A stretch of 64,000 nucleotides of DNA. It comes from Seiridium cupressi (taxonomy: Eukaryota > Ascomycota > Sordariomycetes > Amphisphaeriales > Sporocadaceae). Below the pieces are notes generated by a model. The model was not told where the DNA came from, did not search any database, and saw nothing but the letters and a program-made list of their open reading frames with translations. The stretch is taken from NCBI GenBank assembly GCA_036674765.1, contig JARVKI010000108.1, positions 62,001 to 126,000 on the forward strand. Direction: 5' to 3'. Each line of letters begins with the position of its first letter. The stretch's first letter is position 1. Shown here piece by piece: positions 1 through 12,882 of the stretch. The translations under genes were made by a program, and so were the position numbers.

Positions 1-1519
1 TCTAGCTCGCTAAATAGGGCCACATAGTCGATCCTCAGTCACCGTACGGGAAAAACCTCTGCGAGCTGCCAACCTTTTAAGCTCCAACTACTCGCTTCGA
101 GGAAAAAGTGCCGTCGGCTTTAACCACAATAACAGGTATTATTCGATAGAAAGGTCCTCATAGATAAACTCCTCATAGATGCCCACGTTAGGGTATAGGG
201 GGGTTTTTGAGTTGCCCTCTGCGTTAGATATATGCACGCGCAAAGGTTTGGGTGAGCCAACGGATTCGAACCGCTTGCGTTAACATATATATAGTTGTGT
301 TTTGTCGTAGCCCGGGCGCAGACGAAAGCATTATACGCCTTTGCCGTTCTGCTTGGTTGTCTTCATAATATGCTTATACTTCCACAATAGAGGCTGCTTA
401 ATATCTCACTTGTTCTATTCCTATTATAGCCACCAAGAAGCATGGAGTATGGCCCATCACGAGTTTAGCGGTGATGCCTTGGTGGTTCCCCAGTTTTGTT
501 GCAGCACGACCATATATCCAAAACTGCAAGCGAGCAGCCAGCGGATGCCAGGACTTGATTGAGACACTTGAAAACTTGGCCAACTCGCCTCACCAAAATG
601 GGAAGAAACGGAAAGAAAAGACACATTTTTACTTCTTTAATTGACCTACTATTGTGGACTAATTCGCTGAGCTCACTCTTCTCTCCAGTTACCCCAACTC
701 GTTCTTGCTGGCTCACAAATGGCATTCTTCTTCCTCTGGTCTTTCCTCTGTAGAGTCTGCCGTCGGCGCTAGGCCGTCCAAAGTCGGCTCTGACAAAAGC
801 CTACGGCCTGCCAAGATAATCGTATACAACGAAGACTCGACCAGTGATCTGCTCGGCTGACGGAACAGAAGGCCGGGGCAGAAAAATAAGGGGGGGCGGG
901 GAACGACGGGACCAGATCAAAATCAAACATGAACCGTACCCATAAACACCAAGAAGTTGCCATCTGCTGCAATTCAGCTCTAGGAAATACCAAAATCGCC
1001 CTGAAAAATCGCAACCAAATTTCGCCTTGCGTCAAGGAGAAGCTGCGCTCCCAAAAGAGTAGTCCGCCATGGTAAAGATCAACGTCGTCCATCGCGTCTT
1101 CATCGACAAAGCGGCGCCGAGTGGTGCCATAGACTCCCTCTTCAGCCGGCTGGCTAGAGCCGTAAACTCCATTAACAACACGCAAATTGCTCATGTTGTG
1201 GATATATGCTTCCACGGTCCAATTGCGCCGAGACAGTCTTCGGACAGTGAGCGGGTCCGTGATGACTTGCGTATAGATGCCTTCAGAGAAAAACACATCA
1301 ACAGTGTATGGGAATATGGCCGATGAAACCCTGAACTCCAAAATCAACCAACGCCTAGTATAAAAATCCCCCTCTGAACATGATGGCTGGGTCGTGATGC
1401 TTCGACCTCTTCTGAGTAAGTGAGCTGACTTCCCATTTCCGATAGCCGTGAGGCGTCGCCACATTGGTAATGCAATCTTATGCGTTTCTTCGTGATTCAT
1501 GACATGCGACTTAGATGCG
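1..1519. other. Window edge and ATG1 3' flank, no supported gene
   Basis: No gene is supported here. Positions 1-340 are AT-leaning and hold a ten-base direct repeat (cctcatagat at 156-165 and 171-180), and could be the end of a decayed repeat that continues outside the window. Positions 769-1519 lie downstream of the ATG1 stop codon and carry a long open frame on the minus strand (769-1581) that starts inside the last ATG1 exon in another frame; it is discussed as a finding and not called as a gene. Confidence 0.5.
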
Positions 1520-4500
1520 TCACACCTGCTTTGGCGCACTACGCGGCGTAACATCGCCGCTGCGCTTGCTCGAGAGACCATGTTGTTGGGCCTTCGAAGC
1601 GTTAGCGATCATCTGCATCTTCTTTCGAAGACTCGTTAGACGACCTGTGATCATTTGTATCACTGTGGTTTTGTTAGTACACGCAAAAGCAAGAAATACA
1701 CAAGGATTGACTCACTTTTGTGGACAGCCTGCTGGTCGTCTTGGTTCATCTCGGATGCCTCGTCACGGTCTTCTTTTGCGCTACTCGGAATTCTCTTCTT
1801 GGAGACGTCTTCGTCGCTGTCCAAAACTGCTTCGAGCATACGGACAGCGGTAACATATGAGAGTTCACACCCAGCCAAGTCTTCGTTGGCGATTTCATTA
1901 ATCGCTGCTGCTCGGCTCATTTCTAGCGCCCGTTCGTACATGAGTTTTTCTGCGCTGAGGCCAGCCGTAAGTACAATACCATCTGCACCCGAAGCGCTCG
2001 CGGTAGAGATATCGTGCTGATTATTGTTGTTGGGATGACTCGGATGATCTTCAGAAAGTTGCTTCTGGGCCTCAACCAACTTCAATCTTACAACTTCTGC
2101 CTTTTCAAGCGTCTCGTTGAACCGCTTACGCACCCACTGAACTGCCGAGTTGATTCTTGTGACAAGATTCTGTGTTGCCACGGTATCGCGTGTGACAATT
2201 GGGTCACCCCTCGCTTTTCGTCCCCACCAGACGCTTGCGATGTCCATGGACTTGGCCAGAAGCGACAATGCCTTTACATAGAGCACTAGAGCTTCTTCGG
2301 AGAGCACGACAACTGCTTCGACGGTCAGACCATCTTCGTCTTCGGAGGCAAGTTGATCGGCGGGTGCTCCGCCAAGGCCGTGCTCTTGTGACGGCGCAAG
2401 CGGGACAAGTTGTTTGTACTTGACTTCTGCGAAGCCCCAGACGACGTCACTCCTCGTCGCGTGGTCCTCTATACACTGTGCAACTCGCGAGTCTTCGTCT
2501 ATAACGCCACTTTGTCGGCCATCTGTGAGCAGCCCAGCTGGTGCGCTTGGTGTGGGATACGCAGGGAAGGGATTGTACAGATGTGGAGGAGAAGCTCCTT
2601 TTCCAAGCAGATGCGCTGGATACCGGAATCCCAGTAGCCGCAGACTTGCATCTTGAATGGCCTTCGAGATTACCGATGTCGTCGATTTCGGACTTCCAGA
2701 TAAGGTCTTGTCGTACGAGCTCCGCCTGTAGTGGTCCGGTCTGCTGCCTTGAGCAATCTGAAGGGCTTTGGACCGTTCTGCGGGTATGGCGCCCGTGGTG
2801 GATGTAGGCACACCTTGTTGCGTCGCCCTGCGAACAATTTGACCGGCCTTGGGGGACATGGTCTGGGTTTGTGCGCCTTGAGCGGCTAACTGATCAGCAA
2901 AGGCATTCACTTCCACCTGCCTCTTCTCCACCACGACATAGTCCCTCATAAACGCAATGTCCTGTGCGACATCCTCCCCGTCGTCAGTACCCTTGCCCTT
3001 GCCCTTGGTAGCGTATTCTTTGGGGGCTGAAGATGATGGCGAGGGCTCCTCCCGGGAATACTTTGTTATCGAGGCATTCGAGGGCCCTCGGCGGCGCCTC
3101 TCACTCAACAGCGTTGGTTGTACAGGGGCCGATGTGGAGGGGACAGGTTGGGGGCGCCGAATGCCTAGGCCAGGGACGATGTCATCTCGTGGTGAGCGAG
3201 GAACGCGCGAAGCGGGCTGTACCAGCTGGTCGTCTGGAAACGCCGCGGGACTGGCCAAAGGTGAAGATCTGAGCGGTTTTTCGCGCGGTGGCGACGGACC
3301 AGATTCCTCCCGCCCATCTTGATCGGCCATATATTGCCGACGGAAAGACATCCGACGTGGAGCTGGCCGCGGTTCGTCGGTCTTATTCAGGCTCCGAGCA
3401 TCTTTCTTCGGAATCGGTTTCTGGATCCTGGGGACGTCATCCTCAACCAAGCCAGGAATATCGCTGGTAACGACTGGGTGGTTAAAGAAGTTCTCAAAGC
3501 TCATCCGTTCCACAGATCCTCGCTTCAATAAACCACGGATTAGGCCTTTCATATCGGAGCTGACCTGACAATCTCGTGAAAATCTAATCTGGTCCTCCGC
3601 ATTCTCAATTTTCCGTAGAAGTTCGACATGGTTGCTCGCACGGAAGGGCGGTCTGCCGGAGACCATCTCATATAAGACAGTGCCAACGGACCATAAGTCG
3701 GCCTTGGCATCGTAACGTTCATAACGTAAAATTTCCGGGGCCATATACAGAGGTGATCCGCATAACGTTTCTGCCAACGATGTGGCAGGCAGAACTCGAG
3801 CAAATCCAAAGTCTGCCAACTTCAGCATGGGCAGCGACTCTAGACCAACTGCCGGCGTCAAGGAATCGCGGCTGGCACTTAATACAGCTCTCGCCTCCCC
3901 GTTGCTTGCTCTGTATTGCACCGACGGAAGGAGGAGAAGATTCTGAGGCTTGACGTCGCGGTGTACAAAGTTGCCTTGGCGCAAGAATTGTAATGCGGAA
4001 GCAAGTTGCTTCGAGAAATGGCGGATAACCACTTCATGCAGTCCAGCATTGGGTACACTGGGGTACTTGCGGGCCATATCGCAGGTAGCTGGATGCGTAA
4101 CCAACTTTTCCCTTTTCTTGATGAACAACGATAAATCCCCAAGCTCGCAATACTCCATGATCAGGTTGATATGGGTCGATGATTCGAGGCAGTCATGGAG
4201 GGCAACAATATGAGGGTGGCGAAGCTTCTTCAGGATGTTGATTTCGCTGTAGAGATTGTCCTTGAGCTTCTTACTCAGGCGGCCAAGGTCGACGGATTTG
4301 ATAGCTACTGCAGCGCCCGAGGTCTAATGCGGTGATGGTCAGTATAATCTAGCATGGCTTGGCACGGAATATAGGGACGGCGGGAGTGATGAGGCAAAGC
4401 TATGACTCCATCGCGACCGGTCTTCGAGATGGAATATGAAGCAGTAAAACCGCAGCACCTTGGGCGCTTGCGCAGGCGGAGATTCGTAGGGATGTCTGCG

Positions 4501-4670
4501 GATCAGAGGAGATGGATATGTAGTCAAGGGCTTCGAACCTGGTGCTTGCCCATGTAAACCTGCGCAAAGCTGCCTTTGCCAATTTCCGCACCTATGATGA
4601 ACTGTCCGATAGCGCTATCGCCGGCTCGAGTTCGCCTCGAGGACGAGCCTGATGAATGTCGGTCCGCCAT
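1520..4670 (-). CDS. ATG1: Autophagy-initiating serine/threonine kinase Atg1 (ULK family)
   Basis: Atg1 starts autophagosome formation as the kinase of the Atg1-Atg13-Atg17 complex at the pre-autophagosomal site. Three exons (4670-4539, 4323-1716, 1662-1520) join in frame to 960 residues, the usual fungal length. The kinase domain is at the N-terminus: glycine loop [12 protein letters not shown] in exon 1, lysine in VAIK (about residue 53), [10 protein letters not shown] with Asp near 167, DFGFAR with Asp near 215, and APE near 240. A disordered Ser/Pro-rich linker follows and contains YVVV near residues 506-509, matching the Atg8-interacting motif known in yeast Atg1. The C-terminal part should be the Atg13-binding EAT/MIT region. 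The start ATG directly precedes the kinase domain. The last exon is inferred from gtgagt at 1715, a tactaac branch site and an ag at 1663. The first-intron donor (gttcga) is non-consensus, so that boundary is less certain. Confidence 0.95.
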
Positions 4671-7600
4671 AGCTTCCTGTGGATTGGTTGGCTTGGGCAG
4701 GAAGCTTGGGTGTCGGGAGCCCGCGGGCTTGTAAGGGGATTGAGGACGGCAAAGCGTCTTGATGTATCATGTAAGCGTCTGGACGGAGCGGCGCATCGAA
4801 TGTCGAAACAAATGGGATAAAACAAGTCTGATTCCAGACCCGTCCACCAAATCGTAGGTTGAAAGCGGATGCTGTCTTGGTCGAAGCTCTACAAATAGGT
4901 CCCGAGTTAGTCTGAAGCTTTCGACGAGCAGATTGATAGTCTTGTGCGAGCCGAGCTGAGACGATCCGGCTGGACAGCGATATAGCTTGGCACCTTATGA
5001 CAACTGGTCAAGGCAGAAACCAAGTTTCAGTTTGGAAGAGAGTAGGTTGAGAAACTGTGAAAGGTACGCGCCTGGACATGGCAGCAGATGGTTGGAAGTG
5101 GGCGATGTACTTACAACGCAGTACCGGGGCGGCAGATCTCCGATAGGCTCGACTTGAAGGTCACCTTGGGCAGGATCGAGGGTACCTTGAGGAAAGGCGG
5201 GGACCGGTGCCTATGTGTCACAGGCGGATCCAAAGGGGTTCAGGTGCCGAGAAAGCCAACGACTCGACAACCCGGAAGATCAAAGGATGTCTAGATCGCA
5301 GGCGGAGAAGAGAGGTGAAAGCACGATGAAAGAGAATCAGAAACAGAAGGGTCGTATGCGATATGCGGTCCCGGGGGGCGGATGATCACTAGGTATGATG
5401 ATACGCCGTTTGGACAGGCGTCCTAGTCGAGAGCTGCGAGCTGCAAGCGGACCTCAAGGTGTAGCGTAGTTCGCGCTGGTTGGCTATCCGATATCAATTC
5501 AATGACTCGGCAAGGGTGAAGCGAAACCCCGTTAACCGACTACAGGGCCAATCGACTCTGTACAAAGGCGGCGAATAATAAGAAAGCGTCGCCAGACGGG
5601 ATAGTGGCAGTAGGAGATGATTAATGTAGACGAGTTAAGAGGCCAACAGTCTGTTAACGTAAGATGGAGGTTAGATGGAAGAGAGTCGACGAAAACGTGC
5701 GCGCGTGCAAAGGAGGTGAGGAGGAGGACGAGAATCAGATGACCAGGAAACCAGAGCAAAAGACGTGATGAGGCGGCGAGTGATGGGATGGGGAACTGAA
5801 AGTGGGTATTCTAGGTCACGGTAGGACTGAGGCGTCAAGTAACTTGTTGTGCTTTGTTGGGCAAGCCGGTCGAGCACAGGAGGACAAGAGACAAGCAAGC
5901 CCCGGACAAGTCAGTCAGATCAATGGGGCCCATTGAAACAATTAATCAATCAGTCAATCAATCAATCGTTGATCTCAGATGCATGGTGATTCAGTGCGAG
6001 TGAGATGCGCGCTCTGTAGCTGGCTCGTGACATTGTGTGACACGTCCCCCCAGGTCAAGTGCAGCTCCGATAAGAGCTCCTGGCAGCTGCTGGGTTGTGA
6101 GGCCCAGAACCCGATAAGGTCCACTCACAACATGACCCATGCCGTGAACCCTGCGTCGCCTCGCAACGTCCGGTGGATGAAGTACTCCTTTGCTGCATAC
6201 ATAGTACATTGGAGCGTGCAGCGCATTGCGCATGGCTGAGTCGATGGCAGCCAGGCCCCTGTCGGCTTAGCCGCTGCTCCCTTGCGACTCCAGTTCCCCA
6301 CCCGCTGTGGAAGGCTTCTGTTTCTGGGCCTAGTTTTATGCAGCTAGAAGTAATTATTCTATACAATGCTTCCACGAAGTTACCGCATGCAGTGCAAGCA
6401 GCTGGCAGCAAGCACCCAAGGAACCAAGCACCAAGCAGCACGAAGCCACGAGTCAACCCACTGTGCGCTCTGTCGGCCGCCGACCTGACGTTTGGCCTTG
6501 TTGGATACATTAGGAACTAAGCAGTGTGCCGATGGCGCAAAAGATAGCGGCAATGATTACAGAACCCCGTGTTGCCATCGCAGAATGGCACCATTGAGTG
6601 CTAGGACCCTGTCATATGACTGCGACTGGCCGTCCGATACCGTTGCACCGCCTTAGACTAGGCACGCCGCCTCTGCTGCAAAATGCTGTGATCTTTCAAT
6701 GAGCATGACGGACCCGGCTGGCCTATGGAACCTACAACGAGGCGCCATGCTAGAAACGTCCTCAAAGATTGCCTTTCTCAAACAAAAGGGTCTGCCTTCT
6801 ATTTGTAAGACAGTCTCAAAGGCGACGGTCGAAAGACGGGAGGATCTGGGATAACGATCGCTAGCCACGAGCCACGAAGTGTGCTAGAAGACGCGGGTTT
6901 GGCGCTTGGCGCCGAAAGGCCGCCTTTAAGCTTCAACATTGACCGGAAGATGGAGCATGATGAGTGGGTTTTCGTTGTCATTGTAACCCACTTGAGTAGG
7001 TCCCCTACTTTTCCTTATCGCACCCGAGCTTTCAGGTGAGTTTCAAGGTTCCCCGCGATCGCAGTGTCCCATCAGTGGGTGTAGAAGCTGCGTGGCATTT
7101 ATTATTGGAACATGAGCAAGATGGAGTGTGTACCGCTTGGGCAATGAAACATCCGAGAATTCTACCGTGTTCTCGATTGTGTGTGGGTGTGACACCTTGA
7201 CGTGATCGCCGTGTGTATAATAGCCCGTATCCAGCTTCCCGACTCGAATTATGGAAATATCACAGTTGTTGGTTCACCCTTGCCGTTGGTACTCCTGCAG
7301 ATCTAAGGCACACCGAAAGCTCGATAGTACGATAGGACGTACCCCTGGCGCCATGCATGTCTCTCCATTCGCATCCGCATCGACCATGCCTTCAGCCTTC
7401 TTCATTCCAGGTTCAATGGGAATGTCTCGAATCATGCCGAGCCATCAACGCTAGCCAGTATTGGCTGACCTTCTGCCGGGGTACGCTCAGTGTAATTGGA
7501 CGTTTAACCCTCCTCGAAGAGGCCTGACCAGATCGGCACCTGGACTGGCGCTGTACCACCAGGGCTTTTCGAGTAGGCAAGCTATTCTGCCTGGAGCTCC

Positions 7601-8299
7601 CCGTGCAGCCACGTCTGTTTCCAGATATGCACTTTAATAGTCACCGGGCGTCGCGCTATGCACGGGATGCATCCGCTCTGCAGCCGGTTGGCCACACAGA
7701 CAGCGCGAAGCATGCCACATTGAGCAGTAAATCCATATTCCAGGGTCAATGGCAATCTTTCGGTTAGGCCTCGATCGTCGTTCACAACATTGCCTAAGAT
7801 TGGTCAATCGATTCATCTTGCAGTTGTCATCTATGTTGCTATCATGAACCCGGCCGGTTTGCAGCCCTGATGCCAACCTTGATGGTCAGGGAAACATCAC
7901 ACCTTAGTCTCAGTACGGCTTATCCCATGGCGAATGCTGTCTATTGCGATATACCACAGTCCTTCCCCTCTAAAGGCTGCGGGTCTACTCCAAGTGCTAT
8001 CTTGAAAAGTGACTATTGCTGCTGAATGGCCGATTCGACTAATCAGAACAACACCTGGTAGGTCGCTATTTTGAGAAATGCATTGGACGGTTCTTAATCC
8101 TCGTCTCCGGAAGCACTCGCTGGGCTCTCCTTCCGATGCGATCTTATCCTTACTTTCAGTATCCCAACGTTGTGACATCAAGGTAGGTGCGGTTCTCAAG
8201 GGGCTCCAAAGCCAATCAAGAGGTCAATTCTGTCTGCAAGATCGCAGGTTTCACCCACCCACTGAACGATGACCGAACGAACGGCGGCATATATCAGCA
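4671..8299. other. Intergenic, ATG1 upstream region and OAT 3' flank
   Basis: There is a 3.6 kb gap without a convincing gene. The part next to ATG1 presumably holds its promoter and 5' leader. Short open frames on both strands (for example near 6055-6510 and 7897-8199) have no domain, no splice-supported continuation and ordinary random-frame length. A short TCAA/AATC repeat lies at 5941-5968. Confidence 0.5.
5941..5968. repeat. Short tetranucleotide repeat (AATC/TCAA type)
   Basis: An imperfect run of aatc/tcaa units with one interrupting cagt. It lies in the ATG1 upstream gap. No function is evident. Confidence 0.7.
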
Positions 8300-9791
8300 T
8301 TAGTTCTCAATGCCCACATGGACGTCTTCATGCTGCTTCATCTGAGGAAGCTCCTGAATAGCCTCACCGATAATGTTTACCGCCTTACGAAGTTGACTTT
8401 CGGAGATGACCAGAGGCGGAGCGAAGCGAATGATGTTGCCATGAGTCGGTTTAGCCTAGTCTCGCGATTAGCCTCACAGCTACTACACACAATGATTGTT
8501 CGTCACTGACCAAAAGTCCCTTTTCTTTCAAAAGGAGGCAAAGATCCCAAGCCGAGTGGCCATTGGTTTGTGTCTCGTCAATCACGACAGCATTCAGCAA
8601 TCCCTTACCACGGATGAGCTTGATGATGGGCGAGTTGAAGGCGGCCAGGCTCTCTCTGAAGATGTTTCCCAGTTTTTCGGCCTTTTCTGTCAATTGTTCC
8701 TCTTCCATGATTTCGAGTGCGCGAATAGACACGGCGCATCCCAGCGGGTTGCCACCATACGTGGAGCCGTGAGTTCCAGGCTCGACAACGAGCATGATTT
8801 CTTTGCTGCTCAATACAGCGCTCACGGGATAAAGGCCACCAGAGATAGCCTTGCCGAGAGTGACCATGTCGGGTTTGATTCCAGCCCACTCTGAGCACAG
8901 CATTCTGCCGGTGCGTCCAATACCAGTTTGAATTTCATCACAGATGAACAGGACGTTGTGCTTCTTGCAGAGTTCGTGGACCTTGGCCAAGTAGTGGGCA
9001 TCAGGAACGACTACACCGGCCTCTCCCTGGATTGGCTCCACAATGAATGCCGCCGTCTCTTTGCCATGTGCTTCGAGTACAGCCTCAAGATCCTCCAGGT
9101 TATTGTATCGAATTGGCTTGCCGGTCGAGGGGCTGATGGCACCAATGTTCGGAACGTAAGGACCGTAATTGTCCTTTGATTCAGGATCGGTAGACAAGGT
9201 TACCGCGGTCATCTTGACAAGGCGTTAGCTTGGAATCGGCATGAAGACCAGTATGCTTACCGTTCTGCCGTGGAAGTTCTCCTCCACACCAAATACCCAA
9301 GCCTTGTCTTGCGGGACTCCCTTGACCTTGTATGCCCACTTCCGGGCAATTTTGATGGCAGTCTCAACAGCCTCAGCGCCCGTGTTCATGGGCAAGACCA
9401 TGTCGTAGCCAAACATCTGCTGGACTTTCTCGGCCCACTTGGGGAAGACGTCGTTGTGGAAAGCCCTCGAGCTCAGCGTCAATCGGCCGGCCTGTTCGGT
9501 CAGAGCCTTGACGAGCTCCGGGTGGCAGTGACCCTGGTTGACAGCACTATACGCCGACAGAAAGTCGATGTAGTGCTTGCCCTCGGGGTCCCAGACGTCT
9601 ACACCTGAGGCACGTGAGAAGACGACGGGCAAAGGGTGGTAATTGTGGGCAGCGAACTTGTGTTCGGCGTCAATTGCACCCTTGGTCGAGGAGGCATGGT
9701 ACCTAGAAGAGAGAGACGACCCACTGAGGGTGCCATCGTCTGCGTGGGGAGCCATGGTAGGGAGTTTTGTAGACGTTGTAGGGCTGCTCAA
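8300..9791 (-). CDS. CAR2: Ornithine aminotransferase (ornithine--oxo-acid transaminase)
   Basis: The enzyme moves the delta-amino group of ornithine to 2-oxoglutarate, giving glutamate-5-semialdehyde, the arginine-to-proline catabolic step; it is cytosolic in fungi and uses pyridoxal phosphate. Exons 9791-9261, 9212-8511 and 8455-8300 join in frame to 462 residues. Visible motifs of class-III aminotransferases are [18 protein letters not shown] in exon 1, [23 protein letters not shown] (PLP-binding Asp near residue 269) and LGKAISGG with the Schiff-base Lys near residue 298. The short last exon supplies the family's C-terminal end [13 protein letters not shown]. No mitochondrial presequence is visible. 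A second Met at residue 13 is an alternative start. The gene is divergent from GPI10, sharing a 1 kb upstream region. Confidence 0.96.
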
Positions 9792-10780
9792 GTGAGTGTA
9801 TTCGAAGTGATTGGCGTTCCAGTGTCAAAATTGTGCGAAGATATGATGCTCTCGGAAGCAATCAGCCATTCGCAACGGGTGACAGAACAAGGGACTTGCG
9901 ATTGCAAAAATAGTGATCTCACAGAAAGAGAAGTTGTGCTGACAAGAAGACGAGGAGGAAAGCGAGATGTAGGCGGGGTGATGTTTTAAGTAATGATATC
10001 TCTCGGCCCTGCGCAGTGGGTGGGAGGAATGTCGGCCACTAAGCCTCTAAGTGCAAGTAGAAGCGGTCGTTCCAGTCGAATGTTGGCAACTAACCAAGGC
10101 CTTACGTTGCAGACTGTCACATGAGGCAATGAAGCCGAAGCAAAGCGGCCGGGCAGACAGAAACAAGACCAGAGGAGGCGGCAAACGGCCGTCTTACCGT
10201 GGCTCCGGATGAGGGCTTGGTCGACATGCCCAGGACGATTGATGAGGCCGTCTTGCCATGTTGAACAGCTCTTCGGCACTGATGGGGTTGCCGTTCGCAG
10301 GACACGGCGCGGCGTCCTTGTCCGAGGAACGGAAGGCTAGAGAAGAGCAGAGAGCCAATCATGACTCGAGGCTTTGTCATACCTGACTCTGGCGAGATTT
10401 GGGGCAAGCTGCCAGCCAGGCGACACAACCATGTTCGCGCTCGTCACGGCCGTCGGTCAACAGTCCTGACAGTTGCTTTAGTTGGGGCCATGACCGAATG
10501 TGGAGGATTCCCGTGTCAGCGAGGGGCAGGTGGGCGCCCGCCAAGCGAAAGCTCGAGCCTCAATCTAGCTAGCGCCTTTGGTCTTGAGCCTCAGGAGACC
10601 GTCGCGGTACGTGGAAGTCGGTACGTACCGCTTCCATTAGATTGGAGGCGAGCAGCCTCAAATCAGTACCCACGAACCTTGGCCCGTTCCTCTATGCACT
10701 CATAGACCGCGTCTGTCGTCAACCTTCTTTTGAACTTTGTCGGTCTTCACGACCAAGGTCACAGTATCTGGCCATTTGTA
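9792..10780. promoter_or_regulatory. Shared divergent upstream region of OAT and GPI10
   Basis: A 989-base gap between the start codons of two divergently transcribed genes, so both promoters must lie here. No TATA box at a convincing spacing and no additional gene was recognised. Confidence 0.55.
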
Positions 10781-12882
10781 ATGGCGGCGAAAAAGTCCGC
10801 CGTCGACACGGCTGTAAATGCCCAAGATCCAACGGAGGACACGCCTAGCTGTCCTATACAGCAAGATGTGGTAGCCGCACAGGTCAAAGAGGCGCTTGCT
10901 GTGCTTTTCGCCCTGAGACTCGCCAATGCTCTCTGTGTTCGTACCTTTTTCCAGCCAGATGAGTATTTCCAGGCCCTGGAGCCTGCTTGGCAACTCGTGT
11001 TCGGCGTGGACAGTGGTGCCTGGATGACATGGGTAAGTACTGCAGTCGACTCATGCGAGCGCAACATTTAACAAGCTCGACAGGAATGGCAGTATAGACT
11101 GCGCTCGTCACTGCATCCAGGTATTTTTGCCCTGGGCTATACCATTGTTGCAAACTATTTGTCGACAATGCCTATACCAGCCCATTACAGGGCGTACGCC
11201 CTGTTGGCAGCCCCCAAGGTCATACAGGCTGGTTTTGCTGCCTTGAGCGATTGGTATGCATGGAGGCTTGCCGAGAAGCTATTTGGCCGAAACACTGCGA
11301 CCGCCTGGTCTGTGGTAGGTGCCTAGAGACGGAGCACATATGTTTACCTGACTAACTCGATCACGCAGCTCCTGATGGGTATCACCAATCCATGGCAATG
11401 GTACTGTTCAACTAGGACTTTTTCAAACTGCCTGGAGACTACCTTGACCATTGCTGCCCTATACTATTTCTCCTGGGAGATACTTGGTCTTCCAAGCCAG
11501 GGGGAGGGCAAGAGCCCGGTCGCCCAACCATTCCAAAAGCCAGGTTCGGTTAACAGGTAACTCTCAACCCTACACACCGTGGAGCGGCCAACCATACTGA
11601 CCGTTTCAACCACAGTCTCCGACTTTCCATCGTATTCGCTGCCTTGGCGATCCTTCTGCGTCCCACGAACGTCTTTATTTGGCTTGCAATTGGTACTCTT
11701 GCTGTAACTAGACTAACCCTAGGTGGACAGTCACCCTATACCGGGAAGACGGTCTTCGTTCTAATACGTGAGGCTGTCCTGTGCGGGTATGTTCTCCTTG
11801 CATCCTGGCTCGACTGATTTGTGACTAATCGTTGCAGCTCTTTTGCACTTGGGCTGACCCTACTCTGTGACAAACAATACTTCGGGGAGTGGACGTTCCC
11901 ACCCTTAAATTGGCTCAATTTCAACATCGCACAATCACTAGCTATATTCTATGGTCAAAATGACTGGCACTACTACCTCTCCCAGGGCATCACTCTATCA
12001 TGCACCACCATTGCCCCATTCGCCGTCATGGGCTTATGGTCCATCCCCGAGAGCGCGACGGTCTCAATAACGGCAAAGAATGCCCTCAAGGCCCTTAGCT
12101 TCGCGGTGCTCGTCACCCTCTCGACCCTGTCCTTTGTCGTGCATAAGGAAGTTCGCTTCATGTACCCTTTACTTCCTGTTCTCCACATCCTTGCCGCTCC
12201 TCACGTAACATCCTGCTTCGTCGTGCCCCAAGAAGAGGGTATTCCTACAGCGCAGGGTGCTGTTGGTATTAGGCGGAAGCCGCTACTCGTCTTCGGGCTC
12301 CTCGTCAACCTCGTCATTGGCACTTACTTGTCATATTTCCATGCGGCAGCGCCTATTTCGGTCATGAGCCAGCTTCGCAGAGACTTTGAAAGTATCCACC
12401 CCCAAAATCTCACAATCCCGCAGCCATTCGTATATACGAATGGGACGAAAGAACCCCTGGAGCTTTTTGCTCTCTTCCTAACACCTTGCCACGCAACACC
12501 GTGGCGCTCCCATCTAGTCTATCCAGCCTTGCGAGCACGTGCCCTGGGCTGCGAGCCGCCACTCCACACAGCACCTGGATCCCCAGAACGGGAAGCCTAT
12601 GTTCCTGAGGACCGTCGTTTTGACGCTGACAAAGTCGGCTTCCTCGACAACGAACTATGGCCCTCTCATGGAGAGAGTGAAGAACTGCCGAGGTATATTG
12701 TCGGATACGAGGGCATTGAGTCCGCCTTGCAAGAGTATTTTGGTATCTCGGGCCCAGGCGCGGAGAAAGGTGTCACGCTGAAGCAGACTTGGGGCGAGTG
12801 GAATGGGCTGTTCACCGATGACGACAGGAAGGCCGGAGAGTTGAGAATCTGGGAAACTGGACTCTACCAGAGAAGTCCGTAA
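10781..12882 (+). CDS. GPI10: GPI mannosyltransferase 3 (Gpi10/PIG-B, GT22 family)
   Basis: Gpi10 adds the third mannose to the glycosylphosphatidylinositol precursor in the endoplasmic reticulum lumen. Five exons (10781-11032, 11084-11314, 11369-11556, 11616-11786, 11838-12882) with consensus splice sites join in frame to 628 residues. Family hallmarks are [16 protein letters not shown] in exon 1, which carries the catalytic-loop acidic residues shared by PIG-B, PIG-M and ALG12-type enzymes; [19 protein letters not shown] in exon 3; and the GT22 motif [14 protein letters not shown] near residue 381. Many hydrophobic segments agree with a polytopic ER membrane protein. The start is the first ATG in the exon-1 frame before AAKKSAVD. 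Within the GT22 family Gpi10 fits better than Smp3 or Alg12 because of the FFQPDEYFQ and TRTFSN signatures, but this rests on motif recall. Confidence 0.92.

Noticed and set aside
245..275. tRNA-like T-arm on the minus strand (ggttcgaatcc)
   Set aside because: The T-stem and loop can be drawn, but no matching acceptor strand, anticodon arm or A box occurs at the needed distance upstream.
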